From Sphingomonas sanxanigenens DSM 19645 = NX02 (lineage in GTDB: Bacteria > Pseudomonadota > Alphaproteobacteria > Sphingomonadales > Sphingomonadaceae), in assembly GCF_000512205.2 (NCBI RefSeq), contig NZ_CP006644.1, positions 4,106,501 through 4,170,500 on the forward strand: 64,000 nt of DNA. Reading direction: 5' to 3'. Below are positions 1 to 8,214 of this stretch, piece after piece. The notes beneath the pieces were generated by a model. That model did no database searches, had not been told where the DNA came from, and worked only from the letters and a program-made list of their open reading frames with translations. Position 1 is the first letter of the stretch. Every line of letters starts with the position of its first letter. A program made the translations under genes and the position numbers.

Positions 1-2
1 GT

Positions 3-3000
3 GGGCCTGGTCTCACCGATGCGGACCAGATCAATCTTGATGCGAAGGTTGAGGAAGCGGCCGGCTATGCCGAGCAGGCGGGGGAGCAACTCGGGCTTGT
101 CAACACGGCTCGCGCAAATGCGCTGACCCAGATCGGCACCTCGCGCGACATGGCGGTCACGGACCTGAACGCCATCGTTGCCGGCGCCAGCACCGAACTG
201 GACACGAAGGTCAATTCCGCCAGCTCGTCGGTGGCCCTCGCCGCTGCGCAAGCCGAGGCGGCGCGTCAGGCGGCGGCCGAGATCAAGCCGGCCGGCGGCT
301 CGATCCGCTTCCCTTATGACAACAATAGCCAGTTTCCGCTCCAGGAGTCGCGGCCGAACCTGTCGAACACGGGCGTTCGCGGGCTGCTGACGCAGAGCTT
401 CGGCAGCCGGACCACGCCGATCCTGCGCTATGGCGTCGACTGCTGCCATTATCGGGCGCTGGAGAAGGACGATCGCGTCTACCCTGCAGTCGAGATGTTG
501 CTCGAAGGCGCGACCACGCTCACGCAGGGTACGGGTCAGGGCTGGTCGCTCGTCTATTTCACTGCGGGCTATGGTAGCAGCGATGCGACCCGCCGGCAGG
601 CGCGGCGCTTCCGCTTCTACGCCAACGCGGGCGCAGGCGGCGGCGGCTCCATCACGGTCTGGAGCCGGCTGGTTCCGATGTCGTGGCGGCGTATCGGTGT
701 CGCAGTGCACCGCGCAAGTGGCGTTTTCCGCATCGATGTCCACAGCCTCGATACAGACGAGATCCTGACCGGCACCGGCACTGACAATGCGGCATTCGCT
801 GCCGAGTTGAGCGCCACCAACAATGCGCTGCTGATCAGCGCGATGGGGCCGAGCGGCAGTGTCCCGAGCAAGTTCGCGATCGGCGGCACTATCTTCAACG
901 ACGTGACCAGCGCCACGCTGTCTCAGCCGTTGACGCAGTCGTTCTCTATGATGGCGCACGGCCTGTCCTTCTATGCCGAGGAAGCCGTGACGAATGCCGA
1001 TCTGCTGGCGATCCACCGCGGCGCGCATCCGACGACCGTGATCACGCCGTCGACCATCAAATGGCTGCGGCGCTTCACCAGCGACCCGACATCCTTCGTC
1101 CGCGATCCGCTCTGCGTCGGCGACACCTCGGCGCCGTGCGAAGGTGTTGGTCGGTGGGCTGCCGGCTCCGACCTGTTCCGCAAGGGAACGGGCACGGCGA
1201 CGGTCGCGCCGGCCCCCCGCAACCGGTACGTCTATGGGCTGCGGCCCGGTCAGCAGGCGTTCCGCATCAAGCTGTCGGGGCGTTGCTGGCCGACCGAAGA
1301 CAGCACCGTCAGCGTTCGCTTCCGCGACGCCTCGGGTGTCGTGGTGCGCGACTGGACGGCGGTTGCGACGGTGCAGGTGGCGGGTAGCTGGACCGGCTAT
1401 TCGTCCAAGGTGAACGGCACCGGCGGCACGACCGGCACCTATGCCCTGATCATCACCGGCAACGGCACCGGCGCCGCGGGGCGATTCGTCGTCAATAGCG
1501 GCGGGGTGACGGCGATCTATGTCGACAATCCCGGCAGCGGCTACACGTCGATCAATCTCGACTTCTCCAATGCGCCCGGCCTGACCGGCGCAAGCGCGGT
1601 TGCCACGTTGGCGCCGGCGGACACGTCGAACTGGTCGGGTGCGCTGGACTGCCCGAAGCACAGTGACTGGCTGTTCCGCGAGGTCCGCCTGGTCGGCAAG
1701 TCGGGGGCGACCAGCGTTACCTATAGTGACTGCTCGCAGTTCGCGGTCGGCTATAAGTGGGCGCTGATCGGTCAGTCGCAGGTATCTAACGGCCTCAGCG
1801 CGGCGACGCTGGAAGTCCAGTATAAGGGCGTGCCGGCGAACTTCGTTCGCAATGGTGCGAATGCCTGGACGGCAAACATCCCGCCGTTTCCCGAGGTCGA
1901 GCCGCTCGGCCTTCGGATCGGCGCCGATCAATACAAGTCGCTGGCGCTTGAACTGAACCGCTGGGTTGACGCGCCTTTCGAGGTGGTCGTCGCGGCGCAG
2001 GGCGGCACCGGGCCCGCCGACCTGATGGAGAACCAATACATCCTGCAGAACGCCTCTGGGATGTGGGACCAGATGGTCGACCTGATCGAACTCGGCGGCA
2101 AGGAGGATTACTCCGGCGTCCTGATGGGCTGGCATACCGACCTGACCGACGAGGGCGGGCGGTTCGGCCAGACTATGCTGGAAGGCTTCTGGCTGGGGCG
2201 CGGGCCTTATGCCTACGGGCCGGCCGATCACTTCTTCGGCCGCGCGACTTTCGCCGGCACGACGATGACAGTGGCCTCCGCGCGTCGCGGCACGCTCACG
2301 GTCGGCACGACCATCCGCATCATGTACGATGTCGTCGGCTCAAAGCAGACCGCGATCGACACGAAGATCACCGCGCTCGGCACAGGCGCGGGCGGGGTCG
2401 GTACCTACACGCTGTCTGCTGCGGTGCCGGGCGGCGATCCCGCGACCGAGGTGGGCATCATCGGTCTGCACGAGCAGGCTGGCACCGATGCGATCGTGAT
2501 GGGCTACATTACCGCCGGCAACACTGACTATCTGCATATCACCTCGATCGTGTCGGGAACGCCCGGTCTGGGCGATCGTCCGCTCGTTACTGGCGGATCA
2601 ACGCAGACCGACGGCACGACCTTCCTGAAACAGGTGAATACGTCCGGCATTCCGGCCGGCGTCATCGCCTCCTATATCGTCTCGGACGCGAGCGTCGCGA
2701 TCGGCTCGTCTGCAACCCCTGTGCAGTTCAGGCTCGTGAAGGGCACGGCGCGGCCCATCCTCTCGATCATGGATGCATTCGGGAAGGGGACGCCGATCTT
2801 CTACATGCCGCCCACGCGCCACAACATCCCGACTGTGGTCAGCACCGCGTTCGACTATGATGCCACCTCGACCATGCCCTACATCGAGGGCGTGCGGCAG
2901 GGCGGCGTCGGAGCCGCTCGCGACAGCGGCACGCTCTGGGCAAAGAGCCGCGGCTATCCGGTCGGCGTCCACTCGCTCGATTACACGCAGCCAGACGCCT

Positions 3001-3557
3001 ACCACCCTGACAATACCGCCACGGGCAAGGTCCGCGTGGGTCGGCATTTCGCTCTCAGCCTCGCGAAGGGGCAGGGTCTGGCGCAGATCGGCCAGCCGGC
3101 AGTCATCGGCACGTCGGGCCGCTTCACCGATGGCACGCGGACCAGGTTCCGCTTTCAGATCGATTGCCCCAATTTCGGCCGGCTGCGGTCGGGCGACGGC
3201 CTCGGCAATGTCACGCCGTGCGTCGAGCTCTCGCGTGACAATGGCGCCACTTGGTCGCGCAGCAAACACACCGCGGCGGTGAACCCGACGACTGGCGGCA
3301 CGCTGCCGGGCGACATGGTCGAGGTGACGATCTCGGATGCGCTCTATCGGGTCGCCGGCCTGCGCTTCCGCGTCCTCGCAGGCGGACCCTTTGCATGGGG
3401 CGTCGACAACTCGCCGAACACCGTTAGCACACCCGAGGCGGAAGCGAACGACGCTGCGATCAACAAGATGCTCTATGAAGAGATCGACGTGATCACGGAC
3501 CTTCCCGGCCTGTGCGTTGCTCCTTCGCAAAGCGTCTACACGGTGGCCGACGCGTGA
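3..3557 (+). CDS. Prophage tail fibre / receptor-binding protein, 5' end missing
   Basis: The reading frame is open to the left edge of the window, so the start lies outside; about 1184 codons are present. The first 100 or so residues are Ala/Glu-rich and helical, like a tail-fibre shaft or tail attachment region. The rest is Gly/Thr/Ser-rich and beta-like, which fits a structural phage protein. Around position 1757 the segment WALIGQSQ resembles block I (GQSN) of SGNH/sialate O-acetylesterase-type hydrolases, so a surface-polysaccharide esterase domain is possible; that is inference. The next gene starts inside its stop codon (GTGA), and a lysis cassette follows, which supports a late prophage gene. 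No specific phage family was recognised. Confidence 0.75.
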   Translation, partial: GPGLTDADQINLDAKVEEAAGYAEQAGEQLGLVNTARANALTQIGTSRDMAVTDLNAIVAGASTELDTKVNSASSSVALAAAQAEAARQAAAEIKPAGGSIRFPYDNNSQFPLQESRPNLSNTGVRGLLTQSFGSRTTPILRYGVDCCHYRALEKDDRVYPAVEMLLEGATTLTQGTGQGWSLVYFTAGYGSSDATRRQARRFRFYANAGAGGGGSITVWSRLVPMSWRRIGVAVHRASGVFRIDVHSLDTDEILTGTGTDNAAFAAELSATNNALLISAMGPSGSVPSKFAIGGTIFNDVTSATLSQPLTQSFSMMAHGLSFYAEEAVTNADLLAIHRGAHPTTVITPSTIKWLRRFTSDPTSFVRDPLCVGDTSAPCEGVGRWAAGSDLFRKGTGTATVAPAPRNRYVYGLRPGQQAFRIKLSGRCWPTEDSTVSVRFRDASGVVVRDWTAVATVQVAGSWTGYSSKVNGTGGTTGTYALIITGNGTGAAGRFVVNSGGVTAIYVDNPGSGYTSINLDFSNAPGLTGASAVATLAPADTSNWSGALDCPKHSDWLFREVRLVGKSGATSVTYSDCSQFAVGYKWALIGQSQVSNGLSAATLEVQYKGVPANFVRNGANAWTANIPPFPEVEPLGLRIGADQYKSLALELNRWVDAPFEVVVAAQGGTGPADLMENQYILQNASGMWDQMVDLIELGGKEDYSGVLMGWHTDLTDEGGRFGQTMLEGFWLGRGPYAYGPADHFFGRATFAGTTMTVASARRGTLTVGTTIRIMYDVVGSKQTAIDTKITALGTGAGGVGTYTLSAAVPGGDPATEVGIIGLHEQAGTDAIVMGYITAGNTDYLHITSIVSGTPGLGDRPLVTGGSTQTDGTTFLKQVNTSGIPAGVIASYIVSDASVAIGSSATPVQFRLVKGTARPILSIMDAFGKGTPIFYMPPTRHNIPTVVSTAFDYDATSTMPYIEGVRQGGVGAARDSGTLWAKSRGYPVGVHSLDYTQPDAYHPDNTATGKVRVGRHFALSLAKGQGLAQIGQPAVIGTSGRFTDGTRTRFRFQIDCPNFGRLRSGDGLGNVTPCVELSRDNGATWSRSKHTAAVNPTTGGTLPGDMVEVTISDALYRVAGLRFRVLAGGPFAWGVDNSPNTVSTPEAEANDAAINKMLYEEIDVITDLPGLCVAPSQSVYTVADA

Positions 3558-4069
3558 CGACTCCCGCGCTGATCGCGCCAGCGGTGTCGTCCTATCCACC
3601 CAGCTTCGCCGGGGATCCGGTGACGTTCGGCTGGGCGCTGTTCAGCCTGATCACGATCACAAGCCTCAGCACCGCGATCATCCTCGAGGTGATTCGCCGG
3701 TGGTGGGGCAGCGGCGTGACGATCAACGAGCCGCTTGGGATTGTAATGGCCGGGCTGGTCAGCCTGCTCGCGACCATCTGGCTGGGCGCGATCGGCGATG
3801 TGGCGTTCTTGCTTGCGTGGGGCGAGGTCGCCCCCGACACCATGGCGCGGATCCTCGACTTTGATAGGATGTGCGACGCATCGACCTCGCCCGCGTTCGG
3901 CGTGTTCTGTTTCCTGCTGATTCGCGGCCAGTATCTGGTTCACTTCCAGCTCACGTCCCCGACTGCGCTGCAGGGCGACCTTTGGCCAACATGGCCGATG
4001 GTCCGCCGGCAGATGCTTTCGATCGCCGTGCTGCTGTTCATCGCGGTGGGGGTGACGCTGAGCAAATGA
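3554..4069 (+). CDS. Phage membrane protein next to the holin
   Basis: 171 residues. I chose the GTG at 3554 because it overlaps the upstream stop (GTGA) and gives a normal N-terminus; an in-frame ATG at 3512 would lie inside the tail gene. Hydrophobic segments are visible at about residues 22-44, 56-80, 108-125 and 153-170, giving three or four membrane spans. The gene ends with ATGA, where the downstream holin-like gene begins, so the two are translationally coupled. The position between a tail fibre and lysis genes suggests a holin, antiholin or other lysis accessory protein. I recognise no family and the function is inferred from context. Confidence 0.65.
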   Translation: MTTPALIAPAVSSYPPSFAGDPVTFGWALFSLITITSLSTAIILEVIRRWWGSGVTINEPLGIVMAGLVSLLATIWLGAIGDVAFLLAWGEVAPDTMARILDFDRMCDASTSPAFGVFCFLLIRGQYLVHFQLTSPTALQGDLWPTWPMVRRQMLSIAVLLFIAVGVTLSK

Positions 4070-4425
4070 ACAAGGCCGATCCCGTGATTGTGGCCGCGCC
4101 GGCGATCGGCCCCGCAGTCGTCACCCTCTTTGGCGAACAGATCCCGTTGATGGCGCTGTCGCTATCTCTCGCCGGCCTGGTGCTCGCCCGCATGGTCGCG
4201 CCGCAGCCGCGCGTAGCGACCACCCGCGCACGCGGCGTCGCGCTGACCGTGCTGCTGTGCGTGATCGACTTCGCGGCGGTGATCACGCTTCAACCTGGTG
4301 CCGGCATGGCGGTGGCGGCCGGCGTGGGGCTTGGCTTCTCCGGCATGCTCGCGGTGCAGTTCTTCGGCGATCGGATCCGCGACATCCTGCAGGCGGCGTT
4401 CGGCCGCGCGAGTTCTAAGGAATAG
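4066..4425 (+). CDS. Putative phage holin
   Basis: 119 residues; the ATG at 4066 overlaps the preceding stop. Three hydrophobic stretches are seen at about residues 18-48, 60-80 and 83-105, with a short charged tail (DRIRDILQ ... RASSKE). Small size, several membrane spans and a place directly before an endolysin and spanin genes match a holin, which forms inner-membrane holes that let the amidase reach the cell wall. No family-specific motif could be assigned. It may act together with the preceding membrane protein as a holin/antiholin pair. Two tandem hairpins follow the stop codon. Confidence 0.6.
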   Translation: MNKADPVIVAAPAIGPAVVTLFGEQIPLMALSLSLAGLVLARMVAPQPRVATTRARGVALTVLLCVIDFAAVITLQPGAGMAVAAGVGLGFSGMLAVQFFGDRIRDILQAAFGRASSKE

Positions 4426-4435
4426 ACCTAAAAAG

Positions 4436-4489
4436 TTGGCGGCTGAGGCAAGGCCCCAGCCGCCAAGTGAAAGTGGCGCAAGCCACTTC
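4436..4489 (+). terminator. Two tandem hairpins after the holin gene
   Basis: A perfect 10-bp stem (TTGGCGGCTG at 4436-4445 with CAGCCGCCAA at 4457-4466) is followed by a 7-bp stem closed by a GCAA tetraloop (AAGTGGC 4472-4478, GCCACTT 4483-4489). There is no clear T-run, so this may be attenuation or an RNA-processing site between holin and endolysin rather than full termination. Confidence 0.5.
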
Positions 4490-4643
4490 GGGTCGCCCTG
4501 TCGGAATAAACGACAATCAGGCGCCCGAATATGATCTCGATCACACTGCCGACACAGTCGAGCAACTTCGTCTGCCGCTGACCGATAGCGGGCGGCTCCT
4601 ATGCCGCCTCGCGCCGCTGCTGCCCTAACCAATGGAGCGCTTG

Positions 4644-5072
4644 ATGACGACGCCTGCCTACATGGACCCGAAGAAAATCCACTCGCTGACGATCCACTGC
4701 GCCGCGACGCCCGAGGGCCGCGACGTGAAGGCCGCGACCATTTCCCAATGGGATATCGCGAAGTTTGGCCAGGTCAGCTACCACATCGTCGTCGAGCTTG
4801 ATGGCAGCGCGGTGCGCACGCTGGCCGACGATCGCCGCGGCGCGCACGTCGGCGGCAAGAACACCGGCAACATCGGTATCTGCTACGTCGGCGGCGTCGA
4901 CGCCCAGAACAAGAAGCCGAAGGACACGCGCACCGAAGCGCAGAAAGCGACGTTGCGCCGCCTCGTCGCCGAATATCGCCAGCGCTACCCCGGTATCGTG
5001 CTGCGTGGTCATCGCGACTGGCCGGGCGTGGCGAAGGCCTGCCCCAGCTTCGACGTGGCGAGCGCGCTGTGA
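4644..5072 (+). CDS. Endolysin: N-acetylmuramoyl-L-alanine amidase (Amidase_2 / T7 lysozyme type)
   Basis: 142 residues from the ATG at 4644, which has GGAG seven bases upstream; an alternative ATG at 4632 adds four residues. The protein cleaves the bond between N-acetylmuramic acid and L-alanine in peptidoglycan. The motif LTIHCAATPEG near the N-terminus, followed by SYHIVVELDG, NIGICYVGG and LRGHRDWPGVAKACP, is the standard zinc amidase layout: first His in IHC, second His in RGHRDWPG, Cys ligand in KACP. Length matches phage T7-like amidases. Its stop overlaps the Rz-like gene (GTGA), giving a conventional lysis cassette. Confidence 0.88.
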   Translation: MTTPAYMDPKKIHSLTIHCAATPEGRDVKAATISQWDIAKFGQVSYHIVVELDGSAVRTLADDRRGAHVGGKNTGNIGICYVGGVDAQNKKPKDTRTEAQKATLRRLVAEYRQRYPGIVLRGHRDWPGVAKACPSFDVASAL

Positions 5073-5401
5073 TCGCCTTCCTCATGCGGCTGGGGCTTTC
5101 GCAGCGCCTGGCGGGCGTCGCTGTCTGGATCATCGCCGTGGCGCTGCTGCTCCTCGCCATTTGGTGGCTGCGCACCAGCGCCTACAGCGCGGGCGTCAGC
5201 GATACGGACGCCAAGTGGAAGGCGGCCAGCGAAGAGGTCGAGAAGCAGGCCGAGGTCGCCACCGCGGTGGCGGACAGCGCCGCCGAGGTGCGCGTGGTCG
5301 AACACGTCCAGCAGGTCGAGAAGGAAAAGGAGAAGATCGATGAAGCGGTTCGCGAAGGCAGCAGCCCTCTCGATGTGCTTTTCGGCGGCAACGGCATGTA
5401 G
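5069..5401 (+). CDS. Inner-membrane spanin (Rz-like)
   Basis: 110 residues from a GTG at 5069 that overlaps the amidase stop. One N-terminal membrane span (about residues 14-34, VAVWIIAVALLLLAIWWL) is followed by a Lys/Glu-rich segment predicted to form a coiled coil (KWKAASEEVEKQAEVATAV ... HVQQVEKEKEKIDEAV). This is the layout of lambda Rz, the i-spanin that joins an outer-membrane lipoprotein to fuse the two membranes in the last lysis step. The downstream Rz1-like gene starts inside its 3' part in another frame, as in classic overlapping spanin pairs. Confidence 0.8.
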   Translation: MIAFLMRLGLSQRLAGVAVWIIAVALLLLAIWWLRTSAYSAGVSDTDAKWKAASEEVEKQAEVATAVADSAAEVRVVEHVQQVEKEKEKIDEAVREGSSPLDVLFGGNGM

Positions 5402-5678
5402 CGGCCGACCGGCATTCCAGCCGGTCAAGCCGCCGGCCGAGCGCCTGGTCTGCGAGACGCGCGGCGTGCGGCCGGCCCTGCCACCCGAATATGCAATTGA
5501 CTGGTCGACGGTGACTACGGTCGAGCAGGCTCGGGCCGAGCATCAGCGCTACGTCGCCTCGATCCGCACGCGCGAGGGCGTGGTCGCGGGCTACGTGCTG
5601 AAGGTTGAGGATAAGCTGTTCATTTGCGCCAACAATGCGCAGTGGCTGCGCGAGTTCTTTGGAGCATTGCCGGATTGA
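5340..5678 (+). CDS. Outer-membrane spanin lipoprotein (Rz1-like)
   Basis: 112 residues, starting 62 bases inside the Rz-like gene in a different frame. The N-terminus has a lipoprotein signal with basic residues and a lipobox ending at Cys20 (SAATAC). The mature part begins with a Pro-containing stretch (GRPAFQPVKPPAERL), as in other Rz1 proteins. It is longer than typical Rz1 and carries an extra C-terminal domain (EQARAEHQRYVASIRTREG) of unknown role. Overlap with Rz, the lipobox and the position at the end of the lysis cassette are the evidence. Confidence 0.75.
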   Translation: MKRFAKAAALSMCFSAATACSGRPAFQPVKPPAERLVCETRGVRPALPPEYAIDWSTVTTVEQARAEHQRYVASIRTREGVVAGYVLKVEDKLFICANNAQWLREFFGALPD

Positions 5679-5698
5679 AAGTGCCCAGCAGGCGCTGT

Positions 5699-5881
5699 TT
5701 AGATGAACCGTTCCTCGCATCGGGTGCACACAAGATAATCTCCCGGCCCGAGTTTTATCTCGCCGGTAACCCCTATGCGCACTGCATCGCCCGTGCGGTC
5801 GTTCACCTCAAACACGACCGAGCCACGAGCCCCGCAATCGTGAACCCGTTCAACGGGCAAAGTGCGCGTATCAGACTTCAT
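5699..5881 (-). CDS. Small Cys-containing phage protein of unknown function
   Basis: 60 residues on the minus strand. It has a Cys near the middle (DCGARG) and a C-terminal CTRC pair, which could bind a metal. The composition looks like a real globular protein (VVFEVNDRTGDAVRIGVTGEIKLGPGDYLVC). Its ATG overlaps the stop codon of the Excalibur-domain gene transcribed just before it, so the two form a small operon converging on the lysis genes. No family recognised. Confidence 0.5.
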   Translation of the reverse strand: MKSDTRTLPVERVHDCGARGSVVFEVNDRTGDAVRIGVTGEIKLGPGDYLVCTRCEERFI

Positions 5882-6186
5882 TCGCAGCCAACCCCATCGC
5901 CGTCGCGATCAAGATGCGAGCCATAGCCTGGGTCGCCCCGTCGTACCGGCGCCGCGCCCGCGGCACGCGCTGCCGAGCAATTCGCAAACGCGCGCCCGCC
6001 GCTGGACCTTGCGCCGCTGCTGGCACCGAGCAGCGTCTGCGGCCGTGCCGATGCCCCACCGCCGCGATGACAGTGATAGCCGCCGTTCTTCCTGTCGTTG
6101 TGGCAGCCCTCGGCGTTGAGCCCGCCACCATGGGCCAGAGCCGGCGCGGCAATCGCCGCAGCCACGATGAACATCACGAATCGCAT
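5878..6186 (-). CDS. Secreted YHYH / Excalibur calcium-binding-domain protein
   Basis: 102 residues from the ATG at 6186; an upstream ATG at 6210 is possible. A signal peptide (MRFVMFIVAAAIAAPALA) is followed by HGGGLNAEGCHNDRKNGGYHCHRGG, a YHYH-type Cys/His motif, and then a C-terminal Excalibur motif DRDGDGVGCE that resembles a calcium loop. Such small secreted proteins are often annotated near nucleases and phage genes, but their role is not settled. It shares a 4-base overlap with the following small gene. On the minus strand it converges on the plus-strand spanin genes. Confidence 0.7.
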   Translation of the reverse strand: MRFVMFIVAAAIAAPALAHGGGLNAEGCHNDRKNGGYHCHRGGGASARPQTLLGASSGARSSGGRAFANCSAARAAGAAPVRRGDPGYGSHLDRDGDGVGCE

Positions 6187-6542
6187 ATGATCCCCCCCCG
6201 TATTCCCCACGCCGATCAGTATCCGCGAGGATAGGAGTGTCGACTCCTGATCAGTCCGTTTTGGCGGAGATCGGCGCGGCGTCGGGCTCCGGCTTCGGCT
6301 CCGCCGCCTTTTTTCATTTCGCTTCCGTGATGGCGGTCACGCGCGATCCCCGCTTGCGCAAGTAGGTCGCCGGCAGCCGCCTTCTTTGAGCAGAGGCGGT
6401 TAGGCTCGGCGGTGTTCCCACGGCGCCGCCGAGCCGCCCCCGGGCAGCGCTTGCAGTTAGCGCAGCGTTAATCTCCGATCCAATACAAGCATACCCATCC
6501 GGCGCCGGTTCTGGTCGGGCGTCGGATCGTGCTCAAGTGACT

Positions 6543-6576
6543 GGCGGCGGAGGTCCCCACACTCCGCCGCCGTTTT
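6543..6576 (+). terminator. Rho-independent-type terminator
   Basis: Perfect 10-bp GC stem (GGCGGCGGAG 6543-6552, CTCCGCCGCC 6562-6571), 9-base loop, then GTTTT. It lies in the middle of the hairpin-rich non-coding region with no plus-strand gene upstream, so it may end a small RNA. Confidence 0.65.
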
Positions 6577-6806
6577 GGGCGGACGGTGGGGAATGCGGCA
6601 GGCTGCTGACACCACGCTCCACATATGGCAGATGCTCCACATCCGCCATGCGGACCCCCTGCATGGTCGGCTAGCCCCGGCGCGATGAACCCCAAGAACG
6701 CCGCGCCGGGGCGCTCCACCTAAAAGCTTGGATCCGAGCATAGCCGTTTCAGCCGATTTTCGGCGGAGGATTGGCGGAATTGCGCCGCTTTCCATCGGAT
6801 CCGAAG

Positions 6807-6838
6807 AGGCGGCTGGGCGCAGGCTCGGCCGCCTTTTT
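6807..6838 (+). terminator. Rho-independent-type terminator upstream of the PIN pair
   Basis: Stem AGGCGGC (6807-6813) with GCCGCCT (6828-6834), followed by five T residues. It lies 50 bases before the start of the gene at 6889, so that gene probably uses its own promoter. A terminator followed by an independent gene is a typical moron arrangement in prophages. Confidence 0.6.
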
Positions 6839-6888
6839 GCTTTTCGGCTCCAGCGATGTAGCATATCTGCGAACGCCACGAGGCACGG

Positions 6889-7638
6889 ATGGATCAGGGC
6901 TACACCTTTCGCATCAGCGACAGCTACACGCCTAGCACGATCCCTATGGATCGGCTGGCGCAGTACATCAGCGCGCTCGCCAGACTATTAGGCGAGAGCG
7001 GCAGCGTGCATCTGGGTCCGATTACAGAAGGCTCGGTGAAGGTTCGGGCGATGATCGACGAGCCGGCGCAGCCGAAGGTGCAAGAGCGCGTGCGAGGCGT
7101 TCGGATCGGTGCGCCCGCAGTTGATGCGCTGAAGGCCTACAACGACCTCGACGAAATGCTTCGCGAAGACAACGCATCCGGCACTCTTGCCGACGGCGAC
7201 GACGAGGTGCCGCACAGCGCTATAATTATCGAGTTTCCGGGAAAGAACCGCCCCAAACCGGTTACTTATGGCCCTTTTAAACAGCGTGGGTCACTGGACG
7301 GCGTCGTCTATCGTATAGGCGGTGCGGACGATACGAAGCATGTTGCGATCAAAGACGGCGATCGAGATTATTCAAGGCTAGAAGCAGATGAAGCAACTGC
7401 GGTTCGGTTGAGCCGCCACCTGTTTCGGGAAACGGTTCGATTGCATGGTGAGGGCACGTGGCTGCGTCATGGCAATGGCACCTGGGAACTCAAAAAGTTT
7501 AAGATCCGCGATTTCGATGTTCTGAGCGACGAGCCTTTGGACGATGTGATTGCGAGATTGCGAGCGGTGGGCGGTTTTCCGGGGGAAGACATCGTTCAGC
7601 GGCTGCTTGAGGACCGCGCGGAAGGGGACGCGCATTGA
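6889..7638 (+). CDS. Unknown protein paired with a PIN-domain protein
   Basis: 249 residues, not matched to a family. The N-terminal part (YISALARLLGESGSVHLGPITEGSVKVRAMIDEP) looks folded. A middle acidic stretch (DEMLREDNASGTLADGDDEVP) is probably a linker. The C-terminal half (GSLDGVVYRIGGADDTKHVAIKDGDRDYSRLEADEATAVRLSRHLFRETVRLHGEGTW) looks beta-rich. Its stop codon overlaps the TTG start of the PIN gene, so the two are co-translated. By analogy with VapBC it could neutralise or guide the PIN nuclease, but it is much longer than usual antitoxins. A terminator immediately upstream suggests separate expression from the lysis genes. Confidence 0.65.
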   Translation: MDQGYTFRISDSYTPSTIPMDRLAQYISALARLLGESGSVHLGPITEGSVKVRAMIDEPAQPKVQERVRGVRIGAPAVDALKAYNDLDEMLREDNASGTLADGDDEVPHSAIIIEFPGKNRPKPVTYGPFKQRGSLDGVVYRIGGADDTKHVAIKDGDRDYSRLEADEATAVRLSRHLFRETVRLHGEGTWLRHGNGTWELKKFKIRDFDVLSDEPLDDVIARLRAVGGFPGEDIVQRLLEDRAEGDAH

Positions 7639-8195
7639 AAGTTGCCATCGATGCGAGCGTCCTCGTCTATCTCTTAGATGAGGACGCGCCACCTCCCCGC
7701 GCGGAGGAAGGGCGGCAGCTGGTCGCTAGGTGCGCTGACCGAATGCGGTTCTTCATCGCTAGCCTTCAGCGGTCGCGGTCCACTATCATCGTGCCGACCC
7801 CGGCCCTCACTGAGATCTTAGCGCGAGCCACCGCCGATCGCTCGTCCGAGTGGCTGCGCATCATCGAAACCACGAAGTACATCCGCGTCAGTCCCTTCGA
7901 TGAGCTCGCGGCCATCGAGTGCGCTCTTCTTGCACAGGCGCGAATCGTCGGCGTTTCGAAGGCACAGAAGGAGACGCGTCGGAAGGCGAAATTTGATGAG
8001 CAAATTCTCGCGATCAGCATCGTTGAGCGGGCCGACCTTCTACTGACGGATGACGGTGGCCTGCGGTCGCTGGCGAGCCAATACCTTGAGGTGAAAGGCA
8101 TTGGCGACTTGGATCTTCCGCCGGTTGATCCGCAAACGAATTTCTTCGCCGATATCGAACGCAAGATCGACCTCGACGCACCCGATGACCTTTGA
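7635..8195 (+). CDS. PIN-domain ribonuclease-like protein
   Basis: 186 residues from a TTG at 7635 that overlaps the preceding stop by four bases. PIN-domain acidic residues are visible: Asp6 (VAIDASVLVYLL), Glu in PALTEILARA at about residue 59, Asp in KFDEQILAISI at about residue 120, and Asp in DLLLTDDGG at about residue 136. Family members are Mg-dependent RNases and many are VapC-like toxins. The partner gene is unusually long, so this may be a non-classical toxin-antitoxin or defence pair carried by the prophage. The C-terminal 40 residues are acidic and extend beyond the PIN fold. Confidence 0.78.
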   Translation: MKVAIDASVLVYLLDEDAPPPRAEEGRQLVARCADRMRFFIASLQRSRSTIIVPTPALTEILARATADRSSEWLRIIETTKYIRVSPFDELAAIECALLAQARIVGVSKAQKETRRKAKFDEQILAISIVERADLLLTDDGGLRSLASQYLEVKGIGDLDLPPVDPQTNFFADIERKIDLDAPDDL

Positions 8196-8214
8196 CATGC
8201 CGCCGCAATAATCG

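Larger units (their letters stand above)
6240..6888 (+). other. Non-coding stretch with regularly spaced hairpins
   Basis: No convincing gene was found. Five strong hairpins lie at 6263-6305, 6403-6435, 6543-6571, 6674-6712 and 6807-6834. Their centres are about 135, 138, 136 and 128 bases apart. The first, third and fifth are followed by T-runs on the plus strand and look like terminators. The second (GGCTCGGCGG / CCGCCGAGCC) and fourth (GCCCCGGCGCG / CGCGCCGGGGC) are perfect stems without T-runs. The alternation suggests two small transcripts of about 170 nt (roughly 6400-6576 and 6670-6838), or insulation of the downstream gene pair. Confidence 0.5.

Noticed and set aside
2598-3599. 333-codon open frame on the minus strand inside the tail fibre gene
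   Set aside because: It is antisense to a convincing tail gene, Arg/Ala-rich and shows no recognisable motif; a product of high GC content.
6457-6879. 140-codon minus-strand frame in the hairpin-rich region
   Set aside because: Arg/Pro/Ser-rich translation without motif; the region is better explained by RNA structures.
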